From positions 1 through 34,217 of the forward strand of contig CAJOMZ010000049.1 of NCBI GenBank assembly GCA_905236645.1: a stretch of 34,217 nucleotides of DNA. The letters run 5' to 3'. Under the pieces are notes generated by a model. That model was given only the letters and a program-made list of their open reading frames with translations. It did not search any database and was not told the origin of the DNA. Position 1 is the first letter of the stretch. Every line of letters begins with the position of its first letter. Made by a program: the position numbers and the translations under genes. Positions 8,794-17,568 of the stretch are shown one piece after another. Source of the stretch: an uncultured Bacteroidales bacterium. Its GTDB lineage: Bacteria; Bacteroidota; Bacteroidia; Bacteroidales; P3.

Positions 8794-9507
8794 ATGGATA
8801 GTGTAACACTTTCTTTGCTGATTTTATGCGGGATATATTTGTTTTTTATCCTGCTCTTCTTTCTTCGCGAGCGTTTTTTCTGGAAGAAAGAGGGAATGCG
8901 CGAGCGCAGGACCGTGGGGCTTGCCAGCGGCAAGGAGGTGGCGGAGCGGATGCTTGCAGAGGCTGGCATTGAGGGTGTTGCCGTAGTGCCGGGCGACAGG
9001 GTTATAGAGCGCTACTACTATAGCCCGGGCAAGAAACGCATAGTGATTTCGTCCCACGCCGCCTACAACAGCGGCTATTACGAAGTGATGAGGGCTGCCA
9101 CGACAACGGCCAATGCGCTGCAGCACCGGGACGGTTTTGGTATGATAGACCTCTATCTGCGGCTTGCGCCTGCAATGGAATGGATGTCAAGGCTTTTGCC
9201 GCTGCTTTTTGTGTTCGGGATAACGCTTGTCGAGTTCAATCCGCCACTGGTTTTGGGGCTGATGTTAGGAGTCTGGGTGCTGATGTTTTTGGCGGCATTG
9301 CTGATGCGCCCTGTCGACAGGGATGCATCGCGCCGCGGCACCGAGTGGCTTCTGGCCCACGGCATAGTCGACGACGGCGACCGTGCAGAGCTGGAAAGAA
9401 TCGGACGCTATCTGGCCAACTACAATCTGATGCTGGTTGCCCTTTCGGTGGCCGCCTTGCTTTTCCTGAGGGCCAAAATCTGGTATCCTTCGGACAAAAG
9501 TGTCTGA
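8794..9507 (+). CDS. Catalytically dead paralogue of the YugP-family peptidase
   Basis: A 237-residue protein that aligns end to end with the upstream peptidase. It has the N-terminal membrane helix, SGKEVAERMLAEAGI, the hydrophobic pair, PVDRDASRRGTEWL and the C-terminal helix. At the HECGH position it reads TTTAN (context AATTTANALQH), and the glutamate of PVE is Asp, so all expected zinc ligands are lost while the flanking QH and fold-defining segments remain. It therefore cannot be a peptidase by the known mechanism. As a retained, full-length, tandem copy it may be a partner, regulator or chaperone of the active copy; this is inference. Confidence 0.82.
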   Translation: MDSVTLSLLILCGIYLFFILLFFLRERFFWKKEGMRERRTVGLASGKEVAERMLAEAGIEGVAVVPGDRVIERYYYSPGKKRIVISSHAAYNSGYYEVMRAATTTANALQHRDGFGMIDLYLRLAPAMEWMSRLLPLLFVFGITLVEFNPPLVLGLMLGVWVLMFLAALLMRPVDRDASRRGTEWLLAHGIVDDGDRAELERIGRYLANYNLMLVALSVAALLFLRAKIWYPSDKSV

Positions 9508-9539
9508 GTTGCTAACTTGTAAATGATTTTTATATAGTG

Positions 9540-9569
9540 GATTGCACTATTTTGTGCAATCTATTTTTG
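9540..9569 (+). terminator. Intrinsic terminator after the peptidase pair
   Basis: Eight-bp perfect stem GATTGCAC / GTGCAATC with loop TATTTT, followed by TATTTTTG. It stands 32 bp past the stop of the second peptidase gene. Confidence 0.85.
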
Positions 9570-9601
9570 TTTGTGTGAGCCACGGCAAAGGAATTTTTGT
9601 G

Positions 9602-9609
9602 TAATTTTG
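9602..9609 (+). promoter_or_regulatory. -7 element for mutS
   Basis: TAATTTTG, followed by C, matches TAnnTTTG 25 bp before the mutS start. No TTTG is present at the usual distance upstream, so this is a partial match. Confidence 0.5.
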
Positions 9610-9634
9610 CATTTTATTATCAAAACGAAACGCA

Positions 9635-12274
9635 GTGGCAGACAAATCGAGCAAGACAGATAAGAACACCCCGCTGATGCGGCAGTATCTGGAAATGAAA
9701 AAGAAGTTTCCGGACGCAATGCTGCTGTTCCGCGTCGGCGACTTTTACGAGACCTACGGCAGCGACGCCGTCAAGGAGGCCGAGATTCTTGGCATCACAC
9801 TGACACGCAAGTCGAACGGCAACGAGGGCCACATCGAGATGGCGGGATTCCCGTATCACGCACTGGAACAGTACCTTCCGCGATTGGTGAGGGCGGGGCA
9901 AAGGGTGGCTATATGCGAGCAGCTGGAGGACCCCAAGGCGGCCAAAGGGCTGGTGAAGAGGGGCATAACGGAGCTGGTCACGCCAGGCGTGTCGTACAAC
10001 GATATGGTGCTGGAGGTGAAGGAGAACAACTTCCTTTGCGGCCTGCACCTCGACGACAAAGTGAATGGAATCAGCTTCTTGGACGTGTCGACGGGCGAGT
10101 TCTATGTGGCCCAGGGCGACATCAACTATATCGACAAGCTGCTGCAGAATTTCCATCCCACAGAGGTCGTCCTGCAACGCCGGCTGATGCGCCGCTTCCA
10201 GGAGCTTTTCCCTGAGAAATACTATACCAACACCTTCGACGACTGGGTCTTCACCACCGATTTTGCCGAGGAACTGTTGATGAAGCAGTTCGGCACTACG
10301 TCGCTGAAAGGCTTTGGCGTCGAGGAACTTGGCGCGGGTGTCATTGCCGCAGGCGCCGCACTCTACTACCTGCAGGAGACGCAGCACGACCGCACCCAGC
10401 ACATCTGCAAGCTGACACGCATCGAGGAAGACAAGTATGTGTGGCTCGACAAGTTCACCATCCGTAACCTGGAACTGGTGCATTCGCCCAACGAGAACGC
10501 CAAGACGCTGATTGACATCATCGACCAGACGCTTACGCCTATGGGCTCGCGCCTTATGCGCCGCTGGGTGGTGATGCCGATAAAGGACGTCGTGGCCATT
10601 GAACAGCGGCTGTCGGTTGTGGATCAGCTGGTTATAGGCGGCGACGTCTCCGACGGCCTCAGGCAGCGTATCAGGGGCATCGGCGACCTGGAGCGCCTGA
10701 TATCGAAGGTCGCCGTGGGGCGCATCAACCCGCGGGAACTGCTGCAGCTGAAGCGGTCGCTGGGCGAGATAGACGGCGTGAAGAAGATTTGTAGCGCGCT
10801 GAACAACAACGCTCTGCACCTGTATGGCGAGCAGCTGAACGGTTGCCGCACTATCTATGACTTGATAGACAGGGAGATAAGCGAGGAGGCACCGGTGAAG
10901 GTGGACAAGGGCGGTGTGATAGCCGACGGCGTGAACGCTGAGCTTGACGAACTGAGGGCGATGACGGGCAGCGGCAAGAATTATCTGGTGAACTTGCAGC
11001 AACGCGAGAGTGAACGCACTGGTATTCCGTCGCTTAAGGTGGGCTTCAACAATGTGTTCGGCTATTACCTTGAAGTGACCAACGCCCATCGCGACAAGGT
11101 GCCGCCCGAATGGATACGGCGACAGACGCTGACCAATGCCGAACGCTACATCACACCCGAGCTGAAAGAGTATGAGGAGAAGATTCTTGGCGCTGAAGAA
11201 CGGATGCTTGTCATTGAAAGCCAGTTGTATGAACAGCTGCTCCGCACACTGACGGAGTATGTGCAGCCTATACAATATAATGCACAGCTGATTGCGCAGC
11301 TCGACTGTCTGCAGAGCTTTGCCGCCGTGTCGCTGGCCAACGGCTACTGCCGTCCATCGTTGAACGAGGGCACGGCTATCGACATCAAGGAGGGCCGCCA
11401 TCCGGTTATCGAGACGCAACTTCCTCTGGGTGAGAAGTATGTGTCGAACAACGTCTATTTGGACCGCGACACGCAGCAGATTGTCATCATCACAGGGCCC
11501 AATATGTCGGGCAAGTCTGCGCTGCTGAGGCAGACGGCCTTGATTGTGCTTATGGCCCAGATAGGATGCTACTGCCCCGCAAAGTCGGCGACGATAGGCA
11601 TTGTGGATAAGATATTTACGCGTGTCGGTGCGTCGGACAACATCTCGTCGGGCGAATCGACATTTATGGTGGAGATGAACGAAACGGCGAGCATACTTAA
11701 CAATGTGAGCGACAGGAGCCTGGTGCTGCTTGACGAGATCGGGCGCGGCACGAGCACATACGACGGCATTTCGATTGCGTGGGCCATTACAGAGTTTCTT
11801 CACGACAACAAGAAGGTGCGCCCTAAGGTGATGTTTGCCACTCATTATCACGAGCTTATAGAGATGGCCGACCAGTATGAACGCATTCAGAACTATCATA
11901 TTTCGGTCAAGGAAGTAGGCAACAAGGTGATATTTATGAGGAAGTTGGAGATGGGTGGCAGCGAGCACAGCTTCGGCATCCACGTGGCGCGAATGGCCGG
12001 TATGCCTCCGCAGGTGCTGAAACGGGCGCACCAGATGCTTGAGCTTTTGGAGTCGAAAAACGAGAAAATTTCCGATCAAAAATCTCTCAAAAAAGGAAAA
12101 AAAGAGGAAAAGAATACCCCTGAACCGGGCTTCCAACTCAGTTTTATACAGCTTGACGACCCTACTTTGCTCGAAATCCGTGACAGGATATTGGATATTG
12201 ATATAGACACACTTACGCCGATAGAAGCCCTGTTGAAACTGAATGAGATCAAAAAAATTGTCAGTAAAAAATAA
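9635..12274 (+). CDS. mutS: DNA mismatch repair protein MutS
   Basis: An 879-residue MutS1 that recognises mismatches and, in the ATP state, recruits MutL. The start is a GTG at 9635; this gives the usual Bacteroidota N-terminus (…[17 protein letters not shown]), while the next ATG would remove conserved residues. The mismatch-wedge motif is GDFYETY (F37, E39). The core and clamp domains fill the centre. The ATPase has Walker A GPNMSGKS at 621-628, the STFMVEMNE signature, Walker [11 protein letters not shown] with D700/E701, and the ATHYHEL switch. The C-terminal tail after about residue 800 is lysine-rich, then ends in a short helical domain. It is transcribed alone and precedes the tRNA cluster. 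Confidence 0.98.
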   Translation: MADKSSKTDKNTPLMRQYLEMKKKFPDAMLLFRVGDFYETYGSDAVKEAEILGITLTRKSNGNEGHIEMAGFPYHALEQYLPRLVRAGQRVAICEQLEDPKAAKGLVKRGITELVTPGVSYNDMVLEVKENNFLCGLHLDDKVNGISFLDVSTGEFYVAQGDINYIDKLLQNFHPTEVVLQRRLMRRFQELFPEKYYTNTFDDWVFTTDFAEELLMKQFGTTSLKGFGVEELGAGVIAAGAALYYLQETQHDRTQHICKLTRIEEDKYVWLDKFTIRNLELVHSPNENAKTLIDIIDQTLTPMGSRLMRRWVVMPIKDVVAIEQRLSVVDQLVIGGDVSDGLRQRIRGIGDLERLISKVAVGRINPRELLQLKRSLGEIDGVKKICSALNNNALHLYGEQLNGCRTIYDLIDREISEEAPVKVDKGGVIADGVNAELDELRAMTGSGKNYLVNLQQRESERTGIPSLKVGFNNVFGYYLEVTNAHRDKVPPEWIRRQTLTNAERYITPELKEYEEKILGAEERMLVIESQLYEQLLRTLTEYVQPIQYNAQLIAQLDCLQSFAAVSLANGYCRPSLNEGTAIDIKEGRHPVIETQLPLGEKYVSNNVYLDRDTQQIVIITGPNMSGKSALLRQTALIVLMAQIGCYCPAKSATIGIVDKIFTRVGASDNISSGESTFMVEMNETASILNNVSDRSLVLLDEIGRGTSTYDGISIAWAITEFLHDNKKVRPKVMFATHYHELIEMADQYERIQNYHISVKEVGNKVIFMRKLEMGGSEHSFGIHVARMAGMPPQVLKRAHQMLELLESKNEKISDQKSLKKGKKEEKNTPEPGFQLSFIQLDDPTLLEIRDRILDIDIDTLTPIEALLKLNEIKKIVSKK

Positions 12275-12280
12275 ATTTTT

Positions 12281-12311
12281 TTTGTCAGTTTCAAAAAAGT
12301 TTGTACTTTTG
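12281..12311 (+). promoter_or_regulatory. Promoter of the tRNA cluster
   Basis: TTTG (12281-12284), 19 bp, then TACTTTTG (12304-12311): a full match to the Bacteroidota consensus, 25 bp before the first tRNA. It may also serve the ribosomal-protein genes that follow, since no terminator is seen between them. Confidence 0.8.
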
Positions 12312-12336
12312 CACTCGCTTTTGAGGAAAAAAGTAT

Positions 12337-12409
<73 letters not shown>

Positions 12410-12438
12410 CTAAAAAGAGTAGTTTGAAATAACACCAA

Positions 12439-12511
<73 letters not shown>

Positions 12512-12535
12512 CAAAGTCTCCAACCAGATTTTGAT

Positions 12536-12618
12536 GCTCTGGTGGTGGAATGGTAGACACGAGGGACTTAAAATCCCTTGCCCGCAAGGGCGTGTGGGTT
12601 CAAGTCCCACCCGGAGTA
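12536..12618 (+). tRNA. tRNA-Leu (TAA)
   Basis: An 83-nt class II tRNA with acceptor GCTCTGG/CCGGAGT, anticodon loop ACTTAAAAT, and a long variable arm (TGCCCGCAAGGGCG). The T-arm is GTGGGTTCAAGTCCCAC. CCA is not encoded. Confidence 0.95.
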
Positions 12619-12656
12619 CTGAATAGAGAGAAATTTGAAATGGTTGATAAATAAAT

Positions 12657-12729
12657 GTCTTGGTAGCTCAGCTGGTAGAGCAATTGACTCTTAATCAATG
12701 GGTCCAGGGTTCGAATCCCTGCCAGGACA
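12657..12729 (+). tRNA. tRNA-Lys (CTT)
   Basis: A 73-nt cloverleaf with acceptor GTCTTGG/CCAGGAC, anticodon loop CTCTTAA and discriminator A. The next three bases are CCA, so the 3' end appears encoded. Confidence 0.95.
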
Positions 12730-12735
12730 CCACTT

Positions 12736-12809
12736 CGGGGTGTAGCGCAGTTGGCTAGCGCGCCACGTTCGGGACGTGGAGGCCGGAAGTTCGAGTCTTC
12801 TCACCCCGA
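12736..12809 (+). tRNA. tRNA-Pro (CGG)
   Basis: A 74-nt cloverleaf with acceptor CGGGGTG/CACCCCG, anticodon stem CCACG/CGTGG and loop TTCGGGA. CCA follows the discriminator A directly in the DNA. Confidence 0.95.
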
Positions 12810-12848
12810 CCAATCTCCCAGATTTTATGCTTTACACCTTGAATGCCT

Positions 12849-12921
<73 letters not shown>

Positions 12922-12956
12922 CTGATTTTTAACAAATTAATCTAATTTATTAAGTA

Positions 12957-13316
12957 ATGGTAAAACAATACGAAACCGTTTTCATTGTAACTCCCGTTTT
13001 GTCTGAAGAACAGATGAAGGAAACGGTAAAAAAGTACACGGACTTCCTCACCAACAGGGGTGCTGAGATAGTCTACACGAACAATTGGGGTATGCGTAAG
13101 CTGGCTTACCCGATTAAGAAGAAATCATCAGGATTCTATTATCTCATTGAGTTCAAGGCCGAGGGTAATGTTATCGCTGACCTTGAGGTTGCTTACAAGC
13201 GTGACGAGCGTCTGCTCCGCTTCTTGACGGTGTCGCTCGACAAGCACGCTATCGCTTACAATGAGAAGAAACGCGCTGCCAAGCAGAACCCCGTTGAGGC
13301 TCCCGCAGAGGCTTAA
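12957..13316 (+). CDS. rpsF: 30S ribosomal protein S6
   Basis: A 119-residue protein with the S6 pattern: YETVFIVTPVLSEEQ at the N-terminus, NWGMRKLAYPIKKKSSGFYYLIEF in the middle, and YKRDERLLRFLTV near the end. S6 binds the central domain of 16S rRNA together with S18, whose gene follows 46 bp later. The conserved bacterial order S6-S18-L9 is present. The tail is alanine/glutamate-rich (EAPAEA), as in the L9 protein downstream. Confidence 0.97.
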   Translation: MVKQYETVFIVTPVLSEEQMKETVKKYTDFLTNRGAEIVYTNNWGMRKLAYPIKKKSSGFYYLIEFKAEGNVIADLEVAYKRDERLLRFLTVSLDKHAIAYNEKKRAAKQNPVEAPAEA

Positions 13317-13362
13317 TAATAATGTTCGCGCGTAATTGTTAAACAACAAAAAGAATAGAATT

Positions 13363-13629
13363 ATGGCTAACGAAAGTGAAATCAAATATTTGACCCCTAT
13401 AGCTGTCGAGACACAGCGCAAGAAATATTGCCGTTTCAAAAAGCTCGGCATTAAGTATATCGACTATAAGGACGCCGATTTCCTGCTGAAGTTTGTTAAC
13501 GAGCAGGGCAAAATCCTTCCCCGTCGCATCACCGGTACTTCCAACAAGTATCAGAAGAAAGTTTCGCAGGCAATCAAGCGTGCACGCCATCTTGCTTTGC
13601 TGCCCTATGTTGCCGATTGTTTAAAGTAA
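13363..13629 (+). CDS. rpsR: 30S ribosomal protein S18
   Basis: An 88-residue protein: [39 protein letters not shown] and [22 protein letters not shown] are diagnostic of S18. The start at 13363 (MANESEIKY) is chosen over the in-frame ATG at 13336, which would add a basic stretch not found in the family. It partners S6 in the small-subunit platform. Confidence 0.97.
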   Translation: MANESEIKYLTPIAVETQRKKYCRFKKLGIKYIDYKDADFLLKFVNEQGKILPRRITGTSNKYQKKVSQAIKRARHLALLPYVADCLK

Positions 13630-13647
13630 TCAAAGGAGGAAGAATAA

Positions 13648-14118
13648 ATGGAAATTATACTGAAACAAGACGTTATCAATCTGGGATATAAGGACGACAT
13701 TGTGACCGTGAAGAACGGCTACGCCAACAATTACCTCCTCCCGCAGGGTATGGCTATCATTGCCACTCCCGCCAACAAGAAAATGCACGAAGAGACGCTG
13801 CGTCAGCGCGCTTTCAAAGAGGAAAAGCTCCGCAAGGATGCCGAGACTCTCAAGGCTGCCCTCGACGGCAAGAACGTTCGCATCGCCACCAAGGTCGGTG
13901 AGAACGGCCAGCTGTTCGGTTCGGTCAACAATATTCAGGTTGCCGAGGCTCTGAAAGCTCAGTACAACTATGATGTTGATCGCAAGAAGATCGTTGTCGA
14001 CGGCTCCAAGATCAAGGAAGTCGGTACCTACAATGCTCTTGTGAACATCTACCGTGACATCAAGGCTACCCTCAATCTTGACATTGTCAATGAGGATGCC
14101 GCTCCCGCTGAGGCTTAA
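13648..14118 (+). CDS. rplI: 50S ribosomal protein L9
   Basis: A 156-residue L9. The N-terminal rRNA-binding domain MEIILKQDVINLGYKDDIVTVKNGYANNYLLPQGMA is unmistakable; a long connecting helix follows (about residues 45-80), then the C-terminal domain. A purine-rich AAAGGAGG lies 7 nt before the start, an unusually good Shine-Dalgarno for this phylum. The gene ends the S6-S18-L9 operon at a strong terminator. Confidence 0.97.
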   Translation: MEIILKQDVINLGYKDDIVTVKNGYANNYLLPQGMAIIATPANKKMHEETLRQRAFKEEKLRKDAETLKAALDGKNVRIATKVGENGQLFGSVNNIQVAEALKAQYNYDVDRKKIVVDGSKIKEVGTYNALVNIYRDIKATLNLDIVNEDAAPAEA

Positions 14119-14176
14119 GTCCAAAGCTCACTCGTATTAGAAAAGTTTTCTTTTTCATAGTACAATTTTTAGGTTG

Positions 14177-14211
14177 GCTAATCCCTACGTGAGTTGGGAT
14201 TAGCTTTTTTT
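14177..14211 (+). terminator. Intrinsic terminator of rpsF-rpsR-rplI
   Basis: Perfect stem GCTAATCCC / GGGATTAGC with a 10-nt loop, followed by a run of seven T. Confidence 0.92.
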
Positions 14212-14229
14212 ATGGGTATGCTTCATATA

Positions 14230-14267
14230 AAAAAGAGGTGCCGGATTGGTCCCAACACCTCTTTTTA
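14230..14267. terminator. Bidirectional terminator between convergent genes
   Basis: Stem AAGAGGTG / CACCTCTT flanked by A-runs on the left and T-runs on the right, so it can stop transcription from either side. It lies just past the stop of the small lipoprotein on the minus strand. Confidence 0.75.
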
Positions 14268-14294
14268 TTTGTTGGATGTAAAAGGTTGGTTTGC

Positions 14295-14714
14295 CTACAT
14301 CATCTTCATCTTCCAGCCATTTTCGGTGAGGATCAAGAATTCGGTGTCTTCTTTGACTTCGCCGTTGCCGAAAGTGTATTTTGTTTTCACTGTGGCACTC
14401 TGGCCGTCCTCTGCGATTTCTTCACCAAGGATTTCGTAATCTGTCAATCCTCCGTTGCTCTCATATAAAGCCTTTGCAAGTTCGGCGAGGGCTACAATAT
14501 CCTCCTCGGAAGCTGCGTCGATGCCTTCTGTCTGCATAAGAGCGGCTTTGTAATCTTTGTTCTGAAGGTCTTTAAGTGACTTTTCCACCACTGCAGAGGG
14601 TGTGTTTTTCTTGCCGACAACAGAAGTTGCCGAGTCGCCTGACTGTCCGCAGCTGACGAAGGCAAAACTGCAGGCTAACATTGCTGCGAGAGCAAAAATG
14701 ATTGTTTTTTTCAT
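14295..14714 (-). CDS. Small lipoprotein with DUF4878/lumazine-like fold
   Basis: A 139-residue protein with a lipoprotein signal (MKKTIIFALAAMLACSFAFVSC, lipid Cys at 22). The rest has the pattern SAVVEKSLKDLQNKDYKAAL…, then a helix (ALAELAKALYES) and beta strands (YEILGEEIAEDGQSATVKTKYTFGNG, FLILTENGWKMKMM). This fits DUF4878-type cystatin/NTF2-like lipoproteins, whose function is not established. It is unrelated to hbd upstream, from which it is separated by a terminator; no consensus promoter is visible in the short gap. Confidence 0.75.
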   Translation of the reverse strand: MKKTIIFALAAMLACSFAFVSCGQSGDSATSVVGKKNTPSAVVEKSLKDLQNKDYKAALMQTEGIDAASEEDIVALAELAKALYESNGGLTDYEILGEEIAEDGQSATVKTKYTFGNGEVKEDTEFLILTENGWKMKMM

Positions 14715-14747
14715 TGTTTAATGTTTTTAAGGATTTATAAAAAAGGG

Positions 14748-14779
14748 AAAAAAAGTGCTTGCCGGTAATCGGCAAGCAC
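14748..14779 (-). terminator. Intrinsic terminator of the crt-hbd operon
   Basis: On the minus strand a 10-bp perfect stem GTGCTTGCCG / CGGCAAGCAC with a 5-nt loop, then TTTTTTTCCC, 20 bp past the hbd stop. Confidence 0.92.
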
Positions 14780-14798
14780 GTTCTTTGTAAAAGCCTTA

Positions 14799-15635
14799 TT
14801 AATATTTGTAGAAGCCTTCGCCAGTCTTGCGACCAAGGAGGCCGGCACGGACCATCTTGCGCAGCAGCGGGTGAGGACGGTACTTCGGGTCGCCGAACTC
14901 TTTGTAGAGGACTTCCATAATGGCGAGGTTGACATCATTGCCGATAAGGTCGGCCAGTGCTAAAGGTCCCATCGGGTGGTTGGCACCAAGCATCATACAT
15001 TTGTCAATGTCTTCGGCGGTGGCGATGCCGTCGGCCAAGATGCCTACAGCCTCGTTGATCATCGGGATAAGGATGCGGTTGACCACAAAGCCGGGAGCCT
15101 CTTTGACCTCGACGGGCTGTTTGCCGATAGAGGCAGCCAGGTCGACAACGCACTTGCAGACCTCGTCGCTGGTCAGCTGGCCACGAATGACCTCGACCAG
15201 TGCCATACGGTCGGCAGGATTGAAGAAGTGCATACCGATGAACTGTGCCGGACGGCTGGTGGCGGCGGCAATCTCGGTGATGCTCAGCGAGCTGCTGTTG
15301 GTGGCGAAGATGGCTTCGGGTTTGCAGATCTTGTCAAGTTCGGTGAAGACCTCCTTCTTGAGCTGCATATCCTCGACGGCGGCCTCGATGACGAGGTCGG
15401 CATCGGCGAAGGTAGCATAGTCGGTGGTGGTGGTAATGTTGGCGAGCAGAGCGTCAACGGCCTCCTGTGTCATCTTGCCCTTCTCGACGAGCTTGGCATA
15501 AGACTTTGAGATTGAACCCATAGCCTTGTCGAGGCTTGCCTGGGTGCGGCTTTTCATAACGACTGGCATCTTGGTGGCAAAAGCTTTGACAATGCCTTTT
15601 GCCATTGTGCCGGTTCCGATAACGTGAATTTTCAT
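14799..15635 (-). CDS. hbd: 3-hydroxybutyryl-CoA dehydrogenase
   Basis: A 278-residue NAD(P)-dependent enzyme interconverting acetoacetyl-CoA and 3-hydroxybutyryl-CoA. The start at 15635 ([15 protein letters not shown]) puts the dinucleotide-binding GTGTMAKG loop at the N-terminus; the frame stays open to 15746 without support. Further family marks are [13 protein letters not shown] (catalytic Ser/Asn region), [19 protein letters not shown] with the catalytic His, [17 protein letters not shown], and the C-terminal [15 protein letters not shown]. It follows crt by 37 bp in one operon, giving the two middle steps of butyryl-CoA formation. Acyl-CoA dehydrogenase and thiolase genes are not in the window. 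Confidence 0.95.
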   Translation of the reverse strand: MKIHVIGTGTMAKGIVKAFATKMPVVMKSRTQASLDKAMGSISKSYAKLVEKGKMTQEAVDALLANITTTTDYATFADADLVIEAAVEDMQLKKEVFTELDKICKPEAIFATNSSSLSITEIAAATSRPAQFIGMHFFNPADRMALVEVIRGQLTSDEVCKCVVDLAASIGKQPVEVKEAPGFVVNRILIPMINEAVGILADGIATAEDIDKCMMLGANHPMGPLALADLIGNDVNLAIMEVLYKEFGDPKYRPHPLLRKMVRAGLLGRKTGEGFYKY

Positions 15636-15672
15636 TTTTATTATTGTTTTAATTTGAGGTTCAAAAGGCTTT

Positions 15673-16452
15673 CTATTTTCCTTGAAATTCGCATTTGCCT
15701 TTGTTGAGGAAAGCAGCCATACCGTTCTTCTGGTCTTCGGTGGCAAAGCATTGGCCGAACGTACCGCTTTCGTAGGCGATTGCTTCGTCGGCGGTCATAT
15801 CGTACTCATTGTTGATGCATTGCTTGGCATAGCGCACGGCTATCGGTGCGTTGGCGGCAATCTTTGCGGCCATTTCGATGGCTTTGGCCATCAGTTCGGC
15901 CTGGGGATAGACGGCATTGACCAGCCCGATGCGCAGAGCCTCGTCAGCCTTGACGTTGCGGCCGGTATAGATGAGCTCTTTGGCCATACCCATACCGATA
16001 AGGCGTGCCATACGCACGGTGCCGCTGAAGCCGGGGATGATGCCTAATCCCACCTCGGGTTGGCCGAAGCGGGCGTTGTCGCTGCAGATGCGAATGTCGC
16101 AGGCCATAGCCAGCTCGCAGCCGCCCCCCAGGGCAAAGCCGTTGACGGCGGCAATGACCGGAATGGGCAGTGTCTCTATCTTGCGGAACACCATTGCGCC
16201 TTGTGCTCCAAAGGTCTGGCCCTGAGCGGCATCGAGGTTGGCCATCTCGCTGATGTCGGCGCCTGCCACAAACGATTTCTCGCCGTCGCCGGTGATGACA
16301 AGGCAGCGGCAATTGTTGCAGTCAAGGCTGCTTATAAAGTCGTCCATCTCTTTCAAAATGACGCTGTTGAGAGCATTGAGCGTCTTGGGGGCGCTTATGG
16401 TGAGGATGCTGATATTGCCCTCGGTGGCTATTTTCAGAAAATTGTATTCCAT
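15673..16452 (-). CDS. crt: Enoyl-CoA hydratase / crotonase
   Basis: A 259-residue crotonase-fold protein. The CoA-binding and oxyanion segments are [12 protein letters not shown] and [19 protein letters not shown]. The catalytic glutamates lie in GGGCELAM and [15 protein letters not shown], where the usual GFGGT has Ser in place of the second Gly. The C-terminal [25 protein letters not shown] is standard. It would hydrate crotonyl-CoA to 3-hydroxybutyryl-CoA, the substrate of the hbd product encoded next. It leads the operon behind a consensus promoter. Confidence 0.94.
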   Translation of the reverse strand: MEYNFLKIATEGNISILTISAPKTLNALNSVILKEMDDFISSLDCNNCRCLVITGDGEKSFVAGADISEMANLDAAQGQTFGAQGAMVFRKIETLPIPVIAAVNGFALGGGCELAMACDIRICSDNARFGQPEVGLGIIPGFSGTVRMARLIGMGMAKELIYTGRNVKADEALRIGLVNAVYPQAELMAKAIEMAAKIAANAPIAVRYAKQCINNEYDMTADEAIAYESGTFGQCFATEDQKNGMAAFLNKGKCEFQGK

Positions 16453-16558
16453 TTATGCTGAATGTTGATATTTGAAAAATGAATTTTATATGCCTGTGCT
16501 CGGATAATAGACTACTAATCAACAAATAATAGGATTATCCTCACAAAGTAGACTATTG

Positions 16559-16589
16559 CAAATATACAAAATTATCTTCAACCGACAAA
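16559..16589 (-). promoter_or_regulatory. Promoter of crt-hbd
   Basis: On the minus strand TTTG (16586-16589), 19 bp, TATATTTG (16559-16566), a full consensus match, leaving a leader of about 100 nt before crt. Confidence 0.83.
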
Positions 16590-16618
16590 ATAAATTTTAT
16601 CAGTTCGTAAAATCTGTG

Positions 16619-16626
16619 TAACTTTG
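16619..16626 (+). promoter_or_regulatory. -7 element for the structured RNA
   Basis: TAACTTTG followed by C matches TAnnTTTG; the -33 position has only a T-run. It is divergent from the crt promoter and directs transcription into the structured RNA. Confidence 0.6.
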
Positions 16627-16632
16627 CACTCC

Positions 16633-16870
16633 AAAAAACAAGTTAAAACAGACACGTAATAACAAGAGAATAAAAATACATAAATAGTTAAAATACAGCG
16701 TTTGCTACATTATTCGGCACTGCTCTGAAACCTAGGAAATTTCAAGTATGCTATAAGCCTGGATAAGTCAGTTCAAACGTCTGCGCTGTGGCGCGGATGT
16801 GATTTATCGCTTATAGCGGGCTTCCTAGGGCCTCAGAGCGTGGATAACGAAACGTCCGCGCTCTTCTTTT
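16633..16870 (+). ncRNA. Structured RNA ending in an intrinsic terminator (6S-like shape, or leader of the methylase operon)
   Basis: Between the -7 element and the methylase gene lies one long interrupted hairpin. P1 is GCTCTGA (16722-16728) / TCAGAGC (16833-16839). P2 is CCTAGGAA (16731-16738) / TTCCTAGG (16822-16829). A large unequal bubble of 13 against 6 nt follows, then P3 TATAAGC / GCTTATA and P4 GATAA / TTATC. P5 is ACGTCTGCGC / GCGCGGATGT (16777-16800) with a TGTG loop. The long rod with a central bubble resembles 6S RNA. The leader part 16633-16721 is A-rich and unstructured. The 3' strand of P1 overlaps the terminator stem at 16835, so the two cannot form together. The start is estimated from the promoter. 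A trans-acting RNA and a cis-acting attenuator both remain possible. Confidence 0.65.
16835..16870 (+). terminator. Intrinsic terminator of the structured RNA, competing with its closing stem
   Basis: Ten-bp stem AGAGCGTGGA / TCCGCGCTCT (one G-T pair) with loop TAACGAAACG, then TCTTTT. Bases 16835-16839 also form the 3' side of P1. Confidence 0.82.
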
Positions 16871-16929
16871 GCCCTCTCCTGAAAGCCCGCCGCCGCACGA
16901 TAAGCACTCGCTCCAAACACAACAGCGCA

Positions 16930-17568
16930 ATGGACAACCCACAAATCAAGTCGCGTCGGCGGGTGGTGGACCACGGCGAGGTGTTCACCAATCCGCGCGA
17001 AGTGCGCGCAATGCTCGACCTGGTGCCTTCCGAGTGTGAGCGGCTTGACAGCCGCTTCCTTGAGCCAGCCTGTGGCGACGGCAATTTCCTTGTCGAGATT
17101 CTTACCCGAAAGTTGAATGTCTGCCGCCGCCGTGCCGAAGCCCGCCAGTACACACAGCTGCAATACGAGCAGGCCGCCGTGCAGAGCGTAAGCAGCATCT
17201 ATGGCATAGAACTGCTGGCCGACAATGCCGAAGCCTGCCGCGAGCGCCTTTTTGCCTGTTTCGACGAGCAGTACCGTTCGCTTTACGGCGAGGCCGCCAA
17301 AGACGAGTGCCGCACAGCCGTGCGCTATCTGCTGCACAAGAACATCATCTGCGGCAACGCCCTGACTTACAAGACATCTGACGGCCGCTGGATTACCGTC
17401 AGCGAGTGGAGCCTGCTGGGGCAGGGGATGGTGAATCGCCGCGACTACGAGTTCAGCTATCTGGTTGGCGACAGCGCCGCGCAGGACCTCTTCAGCGACA
17501 TTCCCTGCGCCACCTTTCCGCCCGTCTATTTCCTTAACCTTAACGCTGCAGCCTATGGAGAGGAATAA
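16930..17568 (+). CDS. Short adenine-methylase-like protein with SAM motif but no catalytic motif IV
   Basis: A 212-residue protein; the ATG at 16930 is chosen because the frame further upstream (GTG at 16840) runs through the terminator. HGEVFTNPREVRAMLDLVP opens the methylase fold, FLEPACGDGNFL (43-54) is the SAM-binding motif I, and IYGIELLADN gives the acidic motif II residue (E94). IICGNAL (139-144) may be motif III. The protein then ends without an NPPY-type catalytic motif, so it probably binds SAM or serves as a partner, not as a methylase by itself. Its N-terminal half resembles that of the next gene, which suggests duplication. It overlaps the next start by 14 bp, so the two are probably coupled. 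Function beyond this is unknown. Confidence 0.72.
   Translation: MDNPQIKSRRRVVDHGEVFTNPREVRAMLDLVPSECERLDSRFLEPACGDGNFLVEILTRKLNVCRRRAEARQYTQLQYEQAAVQSVSSIYGIELLADNAEACRERLFACFDEQYRSLYGEAAKDECRTAVRYLLHKNIICGNALTYKTSDGRWITVSEWSLLGQGMVNRRDYEFSYLVGDSAAQDLFSDIPCATFPPVYFLNLNAAAYGEE

Noticed and set aside
9620-12136. An 838-codon open frame antisense to mutS
   Set aside because: The plus strand is a full, motif-rich mutS. The antisense frame is rich in His, Arg, Leu and Val, has no recognisable domain, and is a codon-bias shadow.
16840-16929. GTG at 16840 as the start of the small methylase-like protein
   Set aside because: The added 30 residues are encoded by the terminator hairpin and look unlike protein; the ATG at 16930 directly precedes family-like sequence.
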